A stretch of 64,000 nt of DNA. Source: Halomontanus rarus. Its GTDB lineage: Archaea > Halobacteriota > Halobacteria > Halobacteriales > Natrialbaceae. Location: assembly GCF_029338335.1 (NCBI RefSeq), contig NZ_CP119796.1; one strand, written 5' to 3'. The position numbers and the translations under genes are program-made. The notes beneath the pieces were generated by a model. It worked only from the letters and a program-made list of their open reading frames with translations. It made no database searches and was not told the DNA's origin. Positions within the stretch are counted from its first letter, which is position 1. Each line of letters starts with the position of its first letter. Positions 1 through 13,500 of this stretch are shown here, piece after piece.

Positions 1-436
1 TCATCATGATGTGCCGACGCTGCTCGGCCGCCTTGATGATGGTGTCTCGCGCTTCGTCCTGTCCGATGACCTGATCGACGAGTCGGTCGGGGACCGTAAT
101 ATCGTCCGTCGAGTCGATCTCGAGGCCGCCGAGAATGTCGTCCTCGGCGATTTCCTCGTCGATCTCGACGCCGGGGTCGACCTCAACCGTGCTGCCGAGG
201 TCGTCGACAGTCTCGGCGTCGTCCGTGTCTGCCGTCTCGTCCCCGACCGCCACAGCGTCCCCATCCTCGCCGGCTACTGACTCACGATCGTCGACCGAAT
301 CGCCGTCGTCGCGACGGTCATCGTCTTCCTCGAGCGTCGACCGATCCTCCTGTCGCTCGGACCGTTCCAGTTCCTCGTCGGGCGCAGTCTCCGGAGCGTC
401 TCGAGGAGGGTCGTCGACGTTCGTATCGTTACTCAT
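1..436 (-). CDS. lonB: Archaeal Lon protease LonB, N-terminal part (gene runs off the window)
   Basis: The first 145 codons are present; the rest lies beyond base 1. The product begins with about 110 highly acidic, low-complexity residues and then enters a conserved stretch containing VPDRLVDQVIGQDEAR, typical of the start of the AAA+ module of archaeal LonB. The Walker A motif would come just past the window edge. LonB is a membrane-anchored ATP-dependent protease that degrades misfolded and regulatory proteins; in haloarchaea it is tied to membrane carotenoid control (family knowledge). The ATG at 434-436 is the first in frame after the upstream gap. The assignment rests only on the N-terminus. 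Confidence 0.85.
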   Translation of the reverse strand, partial: MSNDTNVDDPPRDAPETAPDEELERSERQEDRSTLEEDDDRRDDGDSVDDRESVAGEDGDAVAVGDETADTDDAETVDDLGSTVEVDPGVEIDEEIAEDDILGGLEIDSTDDITVPDRLVDQVIGQDEARDTIIKAAEQRRHIMM

Positions 437-541
437 AGAAATTTATTCGCTACCTGATACGAAGGGATTGCGACGGATATACTTTCTCCATCTCTCAGAA
501 GTCGGGTCGAAGCGGTCGCGATCGATTTCGACACACCGCAC

Positions 542-1324
542 TCAATCGAGCCACTCCTCGAGCGGCGTCGCCGTCTCGAACAGCGTCTCGAATCGGTTCT
601 CGAGCCAGAGCTTCGCTGCGGGCGACGACGATTCGACGATGACGGTGGGCAGACCGCTCGTGGGGTCGTGACCGGAGATGGAGATGTCGTCCCGGTCGAC
701 GGAGAAGGTGAACGGGACGCGGTCGTCCGGCGCGACTCGAAGGGAGATGTGCGGGGCGTCGAGCGCCGCTCGAAACGTGTCCCCGCCGACGGTCCGGTGG
801 GCGTCGAAGGCGCTCTCGGCGAAAATCCAGGAGATCTCCGATTTGGTCTCGAGGATGGCTTCGGCGTCCTCGAGCATTTCGGACGGACTGGCTTTCGAGA
901 CGGCGCCGCGAACGTCGCTGGCCGCCTCGAAGCGTTCGATCGACCGTTCGGCCACGCGGTAGGGGTTCGAGGCGTCGACGACGGTCACCGTCGCGTCCGT
1001 GAGTCGGTGCGCGTTCGCGAGCAGGTCGGGGTCCGAGACGTACTCGAACAGGGGTTCGAGCCGTTCGATGGCCTCGCGTCCGTCGAGGTAGGTGTCGGTC
1101 AGTCGGCTCAACGCCTCCCCCTGGGCGGTCGTTCGATAGCCGCCGGCGGTGTCCTCGAGCAATCCCCGTTCCTCGAACGAGACGGTGACGCGGTAGATGG
1201 TCGTCCGCGAGGTGTTCGTTTCCGCGACGAGTTCCCGTCGGGACCGCGGGCGATCTCGGCAGGCCTCGAGCACCGATGCGTGGCGAAGGAGCGCGATCGC
1301 GTCGTCGCGCTCGTCAGATTTCAT
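542..1324 (-). CDS. HTH transcriptional regulator, FilR1-type
   Basis: The 260-residue product has a winged helix-turn-helix in roughly residues 8-65 (SRRELVAETNTSRTTIYR is the recognition region). It is followed by a sensor-like C-terminal half (about residues 125-255) resembling the FilR1 middle domain found in many haloarchaeal and methanogen regulators. It probably acts as a cytoplasmic repressor or activator responding to an unknown ligand. A perfect palindrome lies just upstream of the start (1355-1370) and overlaps the promoter, which suggests autoregulation. It is transcribed away from the giant surface-protein gene, so it could also control that gene; this is inference only. Confidence 0.8.
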   Translation of the reverse strand: MKSDERDDAIALLRHASVLEACRDRPRSRRELVAETNTSRTTIYRVTVSFEERGLLEDTAGGYRTTAQGEALSRLTDTYLDGREAIERLEPLFEYVSDPDLLANAHRLTDATVTVVDASNPYRVAERSIERFEAASDVRGAVSKASPSEMLEDAEAILETKSEISWIFAESAFDAHRTVGGDTFRAALDAPHISLRVAPDDRVPFTFSVDRDDISISGHDPTSGLPTVIVESSSPAAKLWLENRFETLFETATPLEEWLD

Positions 1325-1348
1325 GACTGTTACTCACAACCGAACGCC

Positions 1349-1370
1349 CATAATGTTTCACGTGTGAAAC
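1349..1370 (-). promoter_or_regulatory. Leaderless promoter with palindromic operator of the FilR1-type regulator
   Basis: On the minus strand a TATA-like CATTATG (1349-1355) lies about 27 nt before the ATG at 1324, the usual spacing for a leaderless haloarchaeal transcript. Immediately upstream is the perfect palindrome GTTTCACGTGTGAAAC (1355-1370), placed over the BRE/TATA edge where a bound HTH dimer would block or recruit TFB/TBP. Confidence 0.55.
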
Positions 1371-1524
1371 GGCTGTTCAGGCCCGGACAATTGTCTCAAC
1401 GGTGGCTATAACTTCGTTATATTCGACTCGTATTGTAATGTCTGGAGGACTGTCTTTTTGGGGGAACAGAAGCGCGAGCCGTCGTTTTCGCGACTTCGCG
1501 ATCGGAACCGGTGCGATCGCCGGC

Positions 1525-1531
1525 GGAGGAG
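1525..1531 (+). promoter_or_regulatory. Shine-Dalgarno deciding the start of the giant gene
   Basis: GGAGGAG lies 4 nt before the ATG at 1536, and that ATG opens directly into a Sec signal peptide. The same frame is open upstream to a TTG at 1458, but that extension is Arg-rich, would bury the signal peptide, and has no comparable ribosome site. Confidence 0.7.
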
Positions 1532-1535
1532 ATCG

Positions 1536-4500
1536 ATGAGACGCGAGGTAGCCGTCGCCGCGGTTCTCGCGGGGTTGTGCCTCTGTCTCGGCTTCGTGGT
1601 CGCGGGCGCGGCCTTGAGTCCGACGGCACCCGTCTGCGCCGAGGTCGGTTACGACCAGACCGAAGACGGGGCGTTGGCGGTCCAGAACGTGAGCCAACTG
1701 CAGTGTATCGAGGAGAACGACCTCGAGGGCGAGTACGCGCTGATCGACGATATCGACGCATCCGCGACCGACGGGTGGAACGACGGCGACGGCTTCGATC
1801 CGATCGGCTCCTGGGGTGAGCCGTTCGCGGGGACGTTCGAGGGGAACGGACACGCGATCGACGGCCTGACCATCGACCGTCCCGGGGAGGACGAGGTAGG
1901 TCTTTTCTCGCTGGCCGACAGGGCGACGATCGCGAACGTCTCGGTCACGAACGCGACCGTCGACGGCGGCGTCCGAACGGGCGTCGTCGTCGGCTCACTC
2001 GAACTCTCGGGTTCGTCGGCCGCCTCGACGGTTCGAAACGTTTCGGCGACGGGGTCCGTCTCGGGCACCAACAGCGTCGGCGGACTGGTCGGCGGAGCGA
2101 GTGATTTCTACGCCAATCCATCCGAGATTCTCGAGTCCGACGCGAACGTCACCGTTTCCGGGGAAACGCGAGTCGGCGGCGTCGTCGGCGAGAACCGGAA
2201 CAGCGTCGTCGACGACACGCACGCGTCGGGGAACGTCACCGGCGAGAGCGAGGTCGGCGGGCTCGTCGGCTACAACGACTACGGGGTGGCGCTCGTGCGC
2301 GACTCCTCGGCGTCGGGCGTCGTCGAGGGCGACACTCGAGTCGGCGGCCTGATCGGCAAACACCGCAACGGCGTGACCGAACGGTCCTGGGCCACCGGTG
2401 CCGTCGACGGCTCGAGCGAAGTCGGCGGCTTGGCCGGCGCGGTCGGCGAGGGGACGGTCCGAACCGTGTTCGCGACGGGAGCGGTCAACGGCTCGTCGCG
2501 GGTCGGCGGTCTCGTGGGCTGGCACGACGACGGGAGCAGTGCCAACGACGAACGGGAGTCGACGATCACCGACAGTTACGCCACCGGGTCGGTCGACGGC
2601 GACGACCGGGTCGGCGGGTTGATCGGCCAGAACAACGACACCGTCGACACGGCCTACGCCACCGGACCGGTCGACGGAACTGACACCGAGCTAACCGGCG
2701 GACTCGTCGGCGTCGACTACGCCGACGTGAACGACTCTTACTGGGATCTGCAAGGGACGGGTCAGTCGACCTCCGACGGCGGCACGGGTCTCGAGACCGA
2801 CGACCTACGCGGCGCGAGCGCGCGTTCGACGCTGGCGTTCGATTTCGACGAGACCTGGATCGCCCTCGACGACGCCGCGCCGGTACTCGACTGGGAGATC
2901 ACCGATTTCGAGTTCTCTCTCGGAGCGACGTCGCTCACGGCCGGTGACACGACGCAGGCGACGGTCGAGGCCGTTCGATTCGACGACTCGGCCGAATCGG
3001 CGACGACGACGGCGGTTTACGAGACGAGCGACGACCGCGTTCTCGAGGCCGATACCGGAACGATCGGCGCGCTCGAGGCGGGTTCGGCGACGCTCTCGGC
3101 GACCCTCGGAATCTGGAACGAGTCGGTCGACGTGACGGTCTCCGGTCCGGCGGCGTACGCCGTGGCCGTCGAGGAGACGAACGCGCCGGTGATCGAGAGC
3201 GACGACCTCGAGGTCGAGGCCTTCGTCCAGAACGTCGGGACCGAGAACGGCACCCAAACCGTCTCGGTCGCGATCGAGGACGGCGACGGACAGGTGTTCA
3301 CCGACGAGCGGACGCTCGCCCTCGACGCCGGGACGAGCGAGACGGTTTCGTTCGCGTGGCCCACCGACGGCGTCGACACCGGGGTCTACACCGCGACCGT
3401 CGCGAGCGAGAACGAGACGGCATCCGAAGACGTCGCCGTCCGGGCCGAGTCGACCCTCGAGGGGGAGATCGTCGACCGCTCGAGCGGCGACCCGCTCGCG
3501 GGGGCGACCGTGTCGGTCGCCGGGACGGACTACGAGACGACCACTGACGGCGACGGCAACTACACGCTCGCCGTCCCGACGGACGAGCTGGACGTCCTCG
3601 CCGAGGCCGACGGTTATCACGCGAACGAGAGCACGGTCGACCTGTCGGAGACGACCGCGCACGACGCGTCGCTGTTCACGCAGCCGTCTGCGGGCTCGGG
3701 TACCGAGGCCGATCCGTACCTGATCACCGACTCGACCGAGTTGCAGGGGATGGCGGGCGACCGCTCGGCGCACTACGCGCTCGGGGAGCCCATCGACGCG
3801 AGCGACGTCGGCGAGTTCGACCCGATCGGCTCCGAGAGCGAGCCGTTCGAGGGCTCGCTCGACGGGCAGTTCGAGACGATCCACGACCTCTCGATCGACG
3901 AGCCGGCAACGTCGAACGTCGGTCTGTTCGGCGTCCTCGGCTCCGACGCGACGGTCGAGAACGTCCGACTCGAGAACGCGACCGTCACGGGCGGCGAGGA
4001 CGTTGGTGGATTGGTCGGTCGGTCCGACGGCGCAACGATAACGAATGCGACGGTCGAGGGAGCGATCGCCGGCAACCGAAAAGTCGCCGGGCTCGTCGGG
4101 CTTAACGACGGAACGATCGAGCGATCCGGAGCGATCGATATCTCGGTCGAAGCCCACGACTACAATGTTGGCGGGTTAATAGGAAGGAACGACGGAACCG
4201 TTACGGATTCGTACGCTACGGGTTCGGTCGACGCTCCGGAATCCGACTACGTCGGCGGGTTCGTTGGCTATCACACCGGAACGATTTCGACCTCCTACGC
4301 CGCGGCGACGGTCGAGGCTAACCAGGCACCGAGCGGATTTATCGGGAGCGCCGCGCACGGTCCAACCACCGACAACTCCTACTGGGACGTCGATCGATCG
4401 GATATCCAGTTCTCGAACGGCGGAACCGGCCTCGAGACCGAGGACGTCACCGGGCTGGACGCCCTCGAGTCGCTCGAGGAATTCGACTTCCCGAACGCGT

Positions 4501-7500
4501 GGGTTCCCACCGCTGACGGCCCGCGACTGGCACACGAGGACGTCGACTCGATCGACGGACTCGTCGTCACGTCGATCGAGACCACCGGTCCGATTCACGG
4601 CGGAGACACGCTCGAGGTGACCGCGACCGTGACGAACCTCGACCCCGCGCCGCTCACCGACGACCTCGAGCTGACGGTCGAGGGCGACGCCCTCGAACTC
4701 GAGGAGTCGACGACGATCGACCCGCTCGAACCCGGCGAGACCGAGACGCGTACGTTCGAGTGGGAGACCACGGCGGACGCCGGCGGAACGTACGACGTGA
4801 CGTTCTCGACGTCGGCGCACGAGCGCACGGAACCGGTCGCCGTCCGCGAGGGAGAGGGGACCGAGGCCGATCCGTATCGGATCCGAGACGTCACGCAACT
4901 GCAGACGATGGCCGACGATCCTTCGGCCAACTACACGCTCGAGGAGTCGGTCGACGCGAGCGACGTCGACAGCTTCGAACCGGTCGGCACCTCGAGCGAG
5001 CCGTTCGAGGGCTCGTTCGACGGGCAGTTCGAGACGATACACGGCCTCTCGATCGACGACCCGACGACGTCGAACGTCAGTCTATTCGGCGTTCTCGGCT
5101 CCGACGCGACGGTCGAGAACGTCCGACTCGAGAACGTGACCGTCGCGGGCGGCGACAACGTTGGCGGACTGGCCGGATATTCCGACGGTGCGACGGTAAC
5201 GAACGCGACGGTCGAGGGAGCGGTCGCCGGCAACCGAAAAGTCGCCGGGCTGGTCGGGCTTAACAACGGGACGATCGAGCGATCCGGAGCGATCGATATC
5301 TCGGTCGAATCCGACCACTACGATGTCGGTGGGTTGACCGGGAGGAACGACGGAACCGTCGTCGATTCGTACGCCACGGGCTCGGTCGACGCGGCCGAAG
5401 CGATGCACGTCGGTGGACTGACCGGTTACCACAACGGACACATTTCGACGTCGTACGCCGCGGTGTCGGTCGAGGGTGACCGCTCGGTTGGCGGCTTGAC
5501 TGGCATCGCGTACCAATCGACCACCGAGGACTCCTACTGGGACGTCACCGAATCCGGTCTGGACACCTCCCCGGCGGGAACCGGCCTCGAGACCGAGGAC
5601 GTCACCGGAGCGAACGTCGTCTACTCGCTCGCGGGATTCGACTTCGGCGACACGTGGGTCGCGACTGCGGACGAGTCGCGACTCGCACACGAGGACGTCG
5701 ACGCGCTCTCGGGCCTCGTCCCGTCGATCACGTCGGTAGAGCCGGTTCAGGGCGGGGAGACGCTGGCCGTAAACGCCACCGTGACGAATCTCGAGTCGAC
5801 GTCACGGGACGGCGACCTCGCGGTGACGATCACGAACGACGCCGGCGAGACGGTCTTCGAAGGGGACGAGAGCGTCACCGACCTCCCACCGCACGAATTC
5901 ACGTCGGTCGACCTCGAGTGGGAGACCGCCGCGGACGACGTCGGATCCTACACCGTGACGGCGGCCACCGCCGACTCGGAGACGGCGGCGACCGTCGACG
6001 TGTTCGACGCGATCCCGATCGTGGAGCCGACGACGATCGACGAGTCGGGCGAGTACGTCCTCGCCGACGATCTCTCGAGTTCGGAGACGGCGATCGAAAT
6101 CACCGCCGACGACGTGACGCTGGACGGGAACGGCCACTCGGTCGTCGGTAACAGTCCGGGAGAGTACGAAGACGGCATCGGCGTCTCCGGTGGGTCGAAC
6201 GTGACGGTGACCAACCTCACCGTCAGCGGATGGGACGCCCGTAACGAGTACACCACGGAATTCGGATTGCTGTTCGACAGCGTGGACGGTGGGACGGTGT
6301 CGAACGTCACGGCGACCGGGAACGGTGACGGACTGGTCTTCAGTGGTGGTTCGGAGAACACGCTCGTCGGATCCACTGCGGTCGAAAACAACGACTCGGG
6401 CGTCGTCTTTTACGGCACGTCGAACACCACCGTGACGTCGCTGAACGCGAGTTCGAACGGCGAACACGGGTTGTTTCTCGATGGTGCAAACGACAACACC
6501 GTGACGTCGCTGAACGCGAGTTCGAACGGCGAACGGGGGCTATACCTTCAGGATGCAGACGACAACAGCATAACGTCGCTCAACGCGAGTTCGAACGGCG
6601 ATCGAGGGTTGTATCTCAACAGTGCAGACAACACGACCGTGACTCAGTCGGAGTTCAGAGGGAACGATGACGAAGGACTCGAGGTCCGAACGTCCAGAAA
6701 CAACACGATATCCGAAGCGGTCGCGATCGGAAACGCGGCCGGATTCGAGGTGTCCGAAGCGATCGACACCTCGTTCAGCGACGTCCGCGCAGCGAACAAC
6801 GAATTCGGGGAGATCGAGATCGCAGGCGAGAACACGTCGGTCGACCGCCTCGATATCGGGGACTCGACGGCCGAAAACACCACGATCAGTTTCGAAGGAG
6901 ACGCGATCGAGACGGACGAGTTGGATTCCGACTCCCCCGCGACCGAAAACCCCGATACTCAGTCGCTCGGGCGGATCGCGTCCGGCGACGTCGCCGACCT
7001 ACGGTCGTTCGAGATGCACTACGACGACGCGGACATCACCGACATCGTCGAGGAGGACGTTCGGCTGTGGGCGTACCACGGCACGAACGAGACGTGGACC
7101 GAACTCGAGACGTCGACGGTCGACCCCGACGCGAACGTCGTCTCCGTCGGCGAGGTCGGCGGCGTCGACGCGATCGGTGCGTTCAGGGCGCTCGAGCCGG
7201 CGAACGTCACCGTCGACGCGATCGAGGGGAACGAGCCCGTCGAGGGCGAGACGCTCGAGATCGACGTGACGGTGACGAACACCGGCGAGATCGAAACGCA
7301 GGAGACCGTCACCCTCGACCTCGATGGCGTCGGCGAACTCGGGTCCGAGTCCGTCACGCTCGGGTGGGGCGAGACCGAGGCGGTTACGTTCGAGTGGGAG
7401 ACCGCCGCGGACGACGGCGGCGAGTACGCCGCGACGGTCGACGTCGCCGACGAAACCGCGACGGACACGGTCGGCGTCGACTACGTCCTCGACGGCTCGG

Positions 7501-10500
7501 TCACCCTGGCCGGGACCGACCGCCCCGTTCAGGGCGCGACCCTCGAGATCGGAGACACTACCGAGACGGCGACGACGGACGGTAACGGCGTGTTCAACAC
7601 GAGCGTTCCCGCGGCGGAAACCGAGGTCGCGCTCGAGGTCTCGGCCCCCGGCTTCGCGAACGCGACTCGAGAGCTCACGTTCCCCGACGACGGACCGGGA
7701 ACGACCGTCGCGCTCGAGCCCGAGTTCGACGGCTCCGGAACCGAAACCGATCCGTTCCTGGTCGAGAACGCGGTACAGTTGCAGGCGATCGCGGCGAACC
7801 TCACGGCCGACTACGCGCTCGCGGACGATATCGACGCCGCGGAAACGGTGACGTGGAACGACGGCGAGGGATTCGACCCGATCGGCTCCGAGAGCGAGCC
7901 GTTCACCGGGTCGTTCGACGGCACCACCGCCGCCATCGCAAACCTGACGATCGACCGACCGGACGAGAACGGCGTCGGCCTGTTCGGTCAGGTCGGGTCT
8001 CAAGCGCGAGTAACGAACGTGACCCTCGATGGGCTCGACCTCGAGGGCGGCGGTAATGGTGGCAACGGCGTCGGCGGACTCGTCGGCGTCAACCACGGGG
8101 CGATCTCCGCGTCGACCGTGAACGGATCCGTCACCGGCGACCGGTACGTCGGCGGCCTCGTCGGGACGAATCACGGGACGATTTCGACATCCGCCGCGAG
8201 CGGAACCGTCACCGCCGATCGGTACGTCGGCGGCTTCGCCGGCGAGAACCGAGCCGAGGGGACGCTCTCGAGTTCGTACGCGGACGCCACCGTGAGCTAT
8301 CGAAGTACGGCGGAGACGAGCTATCTGGACGGCGGCGGCTTCGTCGGAGAGACGGTCGGCGACGTGGACGACTCCTACGCCGCCGGGTCCGTCAACGGAA
8401 CCTTCGCGGAGAACACCTACGTCGGTGGATTCGCCGGCGTGGTCGACTCCGAAGCCGAGATCTCCGCATCCTACTGGGACGTCGAGGCGAGTGCTCTCAG
8501 CGACGGTGCCGGCTCGGGAAGCGCCGAAGCGGACGGCCTCGAGGGACTCACGACGGACGAATTGACCGGCTATACCGCGGTACTCTCCGCCCAGAACCTC
8601 GACTTCGCGGACGCGTGGCGAGCCACCGAGGAGTATCCGCGGCTGGTTCACGAGGACGCAGACGCGCTCGAGGGGGCCCGCATACTCGACGTCTCCGCCC
8701 CCGCGCAGATCGGAACGGGCCAGCCGCTCACCGTCGACGTCGAACTCGTCACCCTCGAGACGACCGCCGACGAGCGCATTGGCCTCACGATCGACGACGG
8801 CACGACGCAATACGAGACGGACGAACCGCTCGGAATCGGACCCGGAGAGACCGGCACCGTCGAGTTCACCGTCGACGCGGCCGACACGGCCGTCGGCGAG
8901 TACACTCTGACGGTCACACCGCCGGGCGATCAGCGGACGATTCCGCTCGAGGTGTTCTCGAGCGCGCCCGTGAGCGAACCCGAAACGATCGACGAATCCG
9001 GAGCGTACGAACTCACGGACGACCTCTCGAGCGAGGAGGCCGCCCTCGAGATCGCGGCCGACGACGTCGTCCTCGACGGTATGGGCTACGCGATCACCGG
9101 CGACGACCCCACAACCGACGCGGACGGGATCCTCGTCGACGGGGCCGATAACGTCACCGTGACGAACGTCACCGTTGACGGCTGGAACGCGTCCGACGGC
9201 CACGGGATTCGGGTCGCGAACGCCTCGAACGTGACGCTCGAGGACGTCACCGCCTCGGCGAACGCGGTCGGGATCGGGTTCTCCGATACCCGAAACGGCG
9301 CGGTCCGCGACAGCGAGGCCGTCGACAACGCGAACGGGATCCGCGTCGCCGACGCTGACGAGACGACGCTCGAGACCGTCACCGCCAGCGACAACGACGG
9401 CTGGGACGTCGACTCGAACGACTCGGCCGTCACCGCCGACGGCCTGAACCTCGGGGAGTCGACGGCCGAGAACACGACCGTCTCGTTCGAAGCCCGAAAC
9501 GTTTCCCTCGGCGGCGTCGAGTCGCCGCCGACCACTGACGAGTCCACCCTCGAGTCCACCGGTCGCTACCTCGAAGCCGAGGACGCGACCGACGACGGCT
9601 ACCTCGACCTCGTGATCGAGTACGACCCCTCGATCGTCAGGGACGACTCCCAGCCGGTCGTCCTCCGGAGACACGACGGCGACACCTGGAGCGAGGTTTC
9701 CGGTAGCGACTACGACAACGAAATCGGCGTCGTCTCCGCGAACGTGACCTCGTTCTCGACGGTCGGTGCGTTCGTCGATCACGAAGCGTTCATCGGCGGC
9801 GCGCGAACGATCGACGAACCCGGTGGGTACGAACTCGTCTCCGACGTCTCGAGCGAGGAGACCGCCCTCGAGATCACGGCCGACGACGTCGTCCTCGACG
9901 GGATGGGCTACGCGGTGATCGGCGACGACGCGACCAGCGAGGCCGGAATCCACGTCACCGGCGACAACGTCACCGTCGCGAACCTCTCTCTGGAGGGATG
10001 GGGCGGCGATCTCTTCGAGCTGGGACAGGGCGTTCGGTACGAGAACGCCGACGCCGGGACGATTCGCGACGTGACCGTGACCGGAACGTTCGAAGCCGGC
10101 AAACCCCCCGGAGAGCGCGCGATCGAACTGGTCGGATCGACGAACACGACGATCGAGGCCGTCTCCGTGACCGAGAGTTCCGAGGCGCTCTACCTGGACG
10201 CGGGCTCGCACGGGAACGCGATACTCGAGAGCGCGATCACGGACAGCAATTTCGGGATCCGGGTCGTCGGCGACTCGAGTTCGAACGCGATCGAAACCAC
10301 CACCGTTTCGAACGGCCAAGTGGGTATCTTCCTCGAGAATGCCCCGGGCTCGGTCGTCAGGGAGAATACGGTCACCGAGAGCAGGCAGGGGATCGTAGTA
10401 GCGAGGTCGGACGATACGACGGTCGAAGATACCGCGGTCACCGACAGTCCGGGTGGGATCTCGATCGCGGAGTCGACCGCGGTGTCGGTCCTCGACACCG

Positions 10501-13500
10501 TCGCGACGAACACGACCTCGGCGGTCGGAATCCAGAACGCGACGGCGACCGTCGAGCGCCTCGATATCGGGGACTCCGTCGCGCCGAACACGACGGTCTC
10601 GTTCGAGGGCCGGAACGTGGCGCTCAACGCGACCGAGACGCCCATGGCGAACCCGGACACGCAAGCGCTCGACAGGTACGTCGAAATCGCGGATCTCACC
10701 GAAATCGAGCGGTTCGATCTCGAGAAAACGCCGTACGTCGACCTCGAGGTCCACTACGAGGACGACGACGTCACGGGCATCGTCGAGGAGGACGTCCGCC
10801 TCTGGAGACACGACGGCGACGCGTGGGCCGAACTCGAGGGCTCGAGCGTCGACCCCGACGCGAACGTCGTCGCAGCGAACCTGACGGAGTTCTCGACGGT
10901 CGGCGCGTTCCGCGCGCTCGAGCCGGCGGCGGTCACAGTCGACGACCTCGAGACGAACGAACCCGTCCTCGAGGGCGAGACGGTAACGGCCACCGCGACC
11001 GTGACGAACGCGGGCGAACTCGAGGGGACGCGGGCCGTCGCCCTCGAAATCGACGAACTCGGTACCGTCGACAGCGAGACCGTCACGCTCGACGCGGGCG
11101 AAACGGAGACGGTCGCACTCGAGTGGGAGACCGGCGAGGCCGGGGCGGGCGAGTACGACCTCACGGTCGAAACCGGCGATGACGCTGCCCAGGCCCACGT
11201 CACCGTCAAAACGCCGCCGTTCTTCGAGACGAGGATCGACGACGCGCCCGCGAGCGTCGACGCCGGCGAGTCGATCGCGATCGAGACGACGATCGCGAAC
11301 ACGGGTGAGGTATCCGACTCGCAGACGATCGAATTCGTCGTCAACGGGTCCACTGCCGACACCGAGGCGGTCGATCTCGCCGGCGGCGAAGCTCGATCGC
11401 TCACGTTCGAGTACGACACCGACGAGACCGGTATCGGCACCCTCGTGTTCGCCCTCGAGAGCGAGGACGATTCCGACACCGCCGACGTCGTCGTCGAGGA
11501 GCCACCCGAACCCGCGGCTTTCACCGTCGGGATCGACGCCGTTCCCGAGTCCGTTAGCGCGGGACAGGCGATCTCCATTGACGCCACGGTGACCAACAGC
11601 GGAGATCTCGAGGGAACACAAACTGTTGCGCTCGAGATCGGAAACGAGACGATCGACACGACGGACGTGACGCTCGCCGGCGGAGACAGTGAGACGGTCG
11701 CGCTCGGGTGGGAACCTGACGAGACCGATATCGGTAATCGGACGGTGACTGTCTCGGGCGATGACGACACCGCGTCGACGGTGATCACCGTCGCGGAACC
11801 GCCCGCGGAGGCGGCCTTCGACGTCACGGTCGACGCCGCTCCCGAGACCGTCACCGCGGGCCAGACGGTCGCCGTCGACGCCGCCGTGACCAACGACGGC
11901 GATCTCGAGGACACGCAGTCCGTCGCTCTCGCGGTCGAGAACGAGACGGTCGCGACGACGGACGTGACGCTCGCCGGCGGAGCCGGCGAGACGATCACCC
12001 TCGAGTGGCAGACCGACGAGACAGACGTCGGCGAACGCAATGTAACGGTCGCGACGGGCGACGATTCGGCTTCGGCGACGGTTTCGGTCGAGGAGGCGTC
12101 CGGACCCGAGCCTGAACCCGAACCGGCGACCTTCGACGTGCGTCTCGACGCACCCGACAGCGTCGACGCCGGCGAGGCGATCGACCTCGAGGCGACGATC
12201 GAAAACGTCGGCGACGAGGCCGGCGACCAGCAGCTCGTCCTGCTCGTCGACGGCACCAGCGCGGAGACGCGGACGGTCGCCCTCGAGGCCGGAGCGAGTG
12301 AAGCGGTCTCGTTTACCTACGCGACCGCCGAAGACGACATTGGGTCGCTCGAGGTCGCCCTCGAGAGCGAGAACGACTCGGACGCCGCCGTCGTTACGGT
12401 CGCGGAACCACCCGAGCCAGCCGCGTTCGCCGTCGATGTCGACGGTCCCGGTAGCGTGGTAGCGGGCCAGACGGTCGCCGTCGACGCCGCCGTGACCAAC
12501 GACGGCGAGCTCGAGGATACACAGCCCGTCGCTCTCGCGGTCGGAAACGAGACGGTCGCGACGACGGACGTGACGGTCGCCGGCGGAGCCAGCGAGACGA
12601 TCACGCTCGAGTGGCAGACCGACGAATCCGACTCTGGAGAGCACGACCTGACGATCTCGAGCGACGACGATAGCGCGTTGACGACGGTCACCGTCGCGGA
12701 GCCGCCCGCAGAGGCGTTCTTCGACGTGGCTCTCGACGCGCCCGAGACCGTCGAGGTCGGCGGCGAGATCGACCTCGAGCTGTCGGTCGAGAACATCGGC
12801 GAGCAAAACGGCACCCAGACGGTCGCGGTGTTCGCCGGCGGAACCGAACTCGAGACTCGAACGGTCGATCTCGCGGGTGGCGAGGCGAAGTCGTGGACGA
12901 TACCCTACAATACCGACGAAAGCGATCTCGGCTCGCTCGACCTCGAATTCGCGAGCGAGAACACGACCACCGGCGCGACCACCGTGGTCGGCCACCCGGC
13001 GACGTTCGCCGTCGACATCGCCGACGCACCCGCATCCGTCGACGCCGGTGAGACCGTCTCGATCGATGCGGTCGTGACCAACGACGGCGGTTTCGAGGGG
13101 GCCCAGCCCGTCGCTCTCGCGGTCGGAAACGAGACGGTCGACGCAGCGGAGGTGACGCTCGCCGGCGGAGCCAGCGAGACGATCTCCCTCGAGTGGGAAC
13201 CCGATGGGACTGACGTCGGAGAGCGGAACCTGACGGTCTCGAGTGACGATGACAGCGCGTCGACGACGGTCACCGTCGCGGAGCCGCCCGCGGAGGCCGC
13301 CTTCGACGTCACGATCGACGACGCACCCGAGACAGTCGAGTCCGGCGAGACGATCGATATCGAGGCGACGGTCGAGAACGTCGGCGACCGCTCGGCGACG
13401 ACCGACCTCGAGTTCGTCGTCGACAACGAGACGGTCGAGACGGAAACCGTAATGCTCGACGAAGGATCCACCGAAACGGTCACCTTCTCGGTCGACGCGG

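Noticed and set aside
1458..1535. TTG at 1458 as the start of the giant protein
   Set aside because: It would put 26 arginine-rich residues before the signal peptide and lacks a ribosome site, whereas the ATG at 1536 has GGAGGAG and begins the signal peptide.
1660..8680. The regular GLUG repeats as a CRISPR-like array
   Set aside because: Repeats are coding, in frame, of variable length and diverged; there are no constant-length spacers.
6999..12995. A 1998-codon open frame on the minus strand inside the giant surface gene
   Set aside because: It is a mirror effect of Asp/Glu/Val/Ala-rich GC-biased codons. It has no domains, is Arg/Asp-monotonous and lies entirely antisense to a protein with clear repeats.
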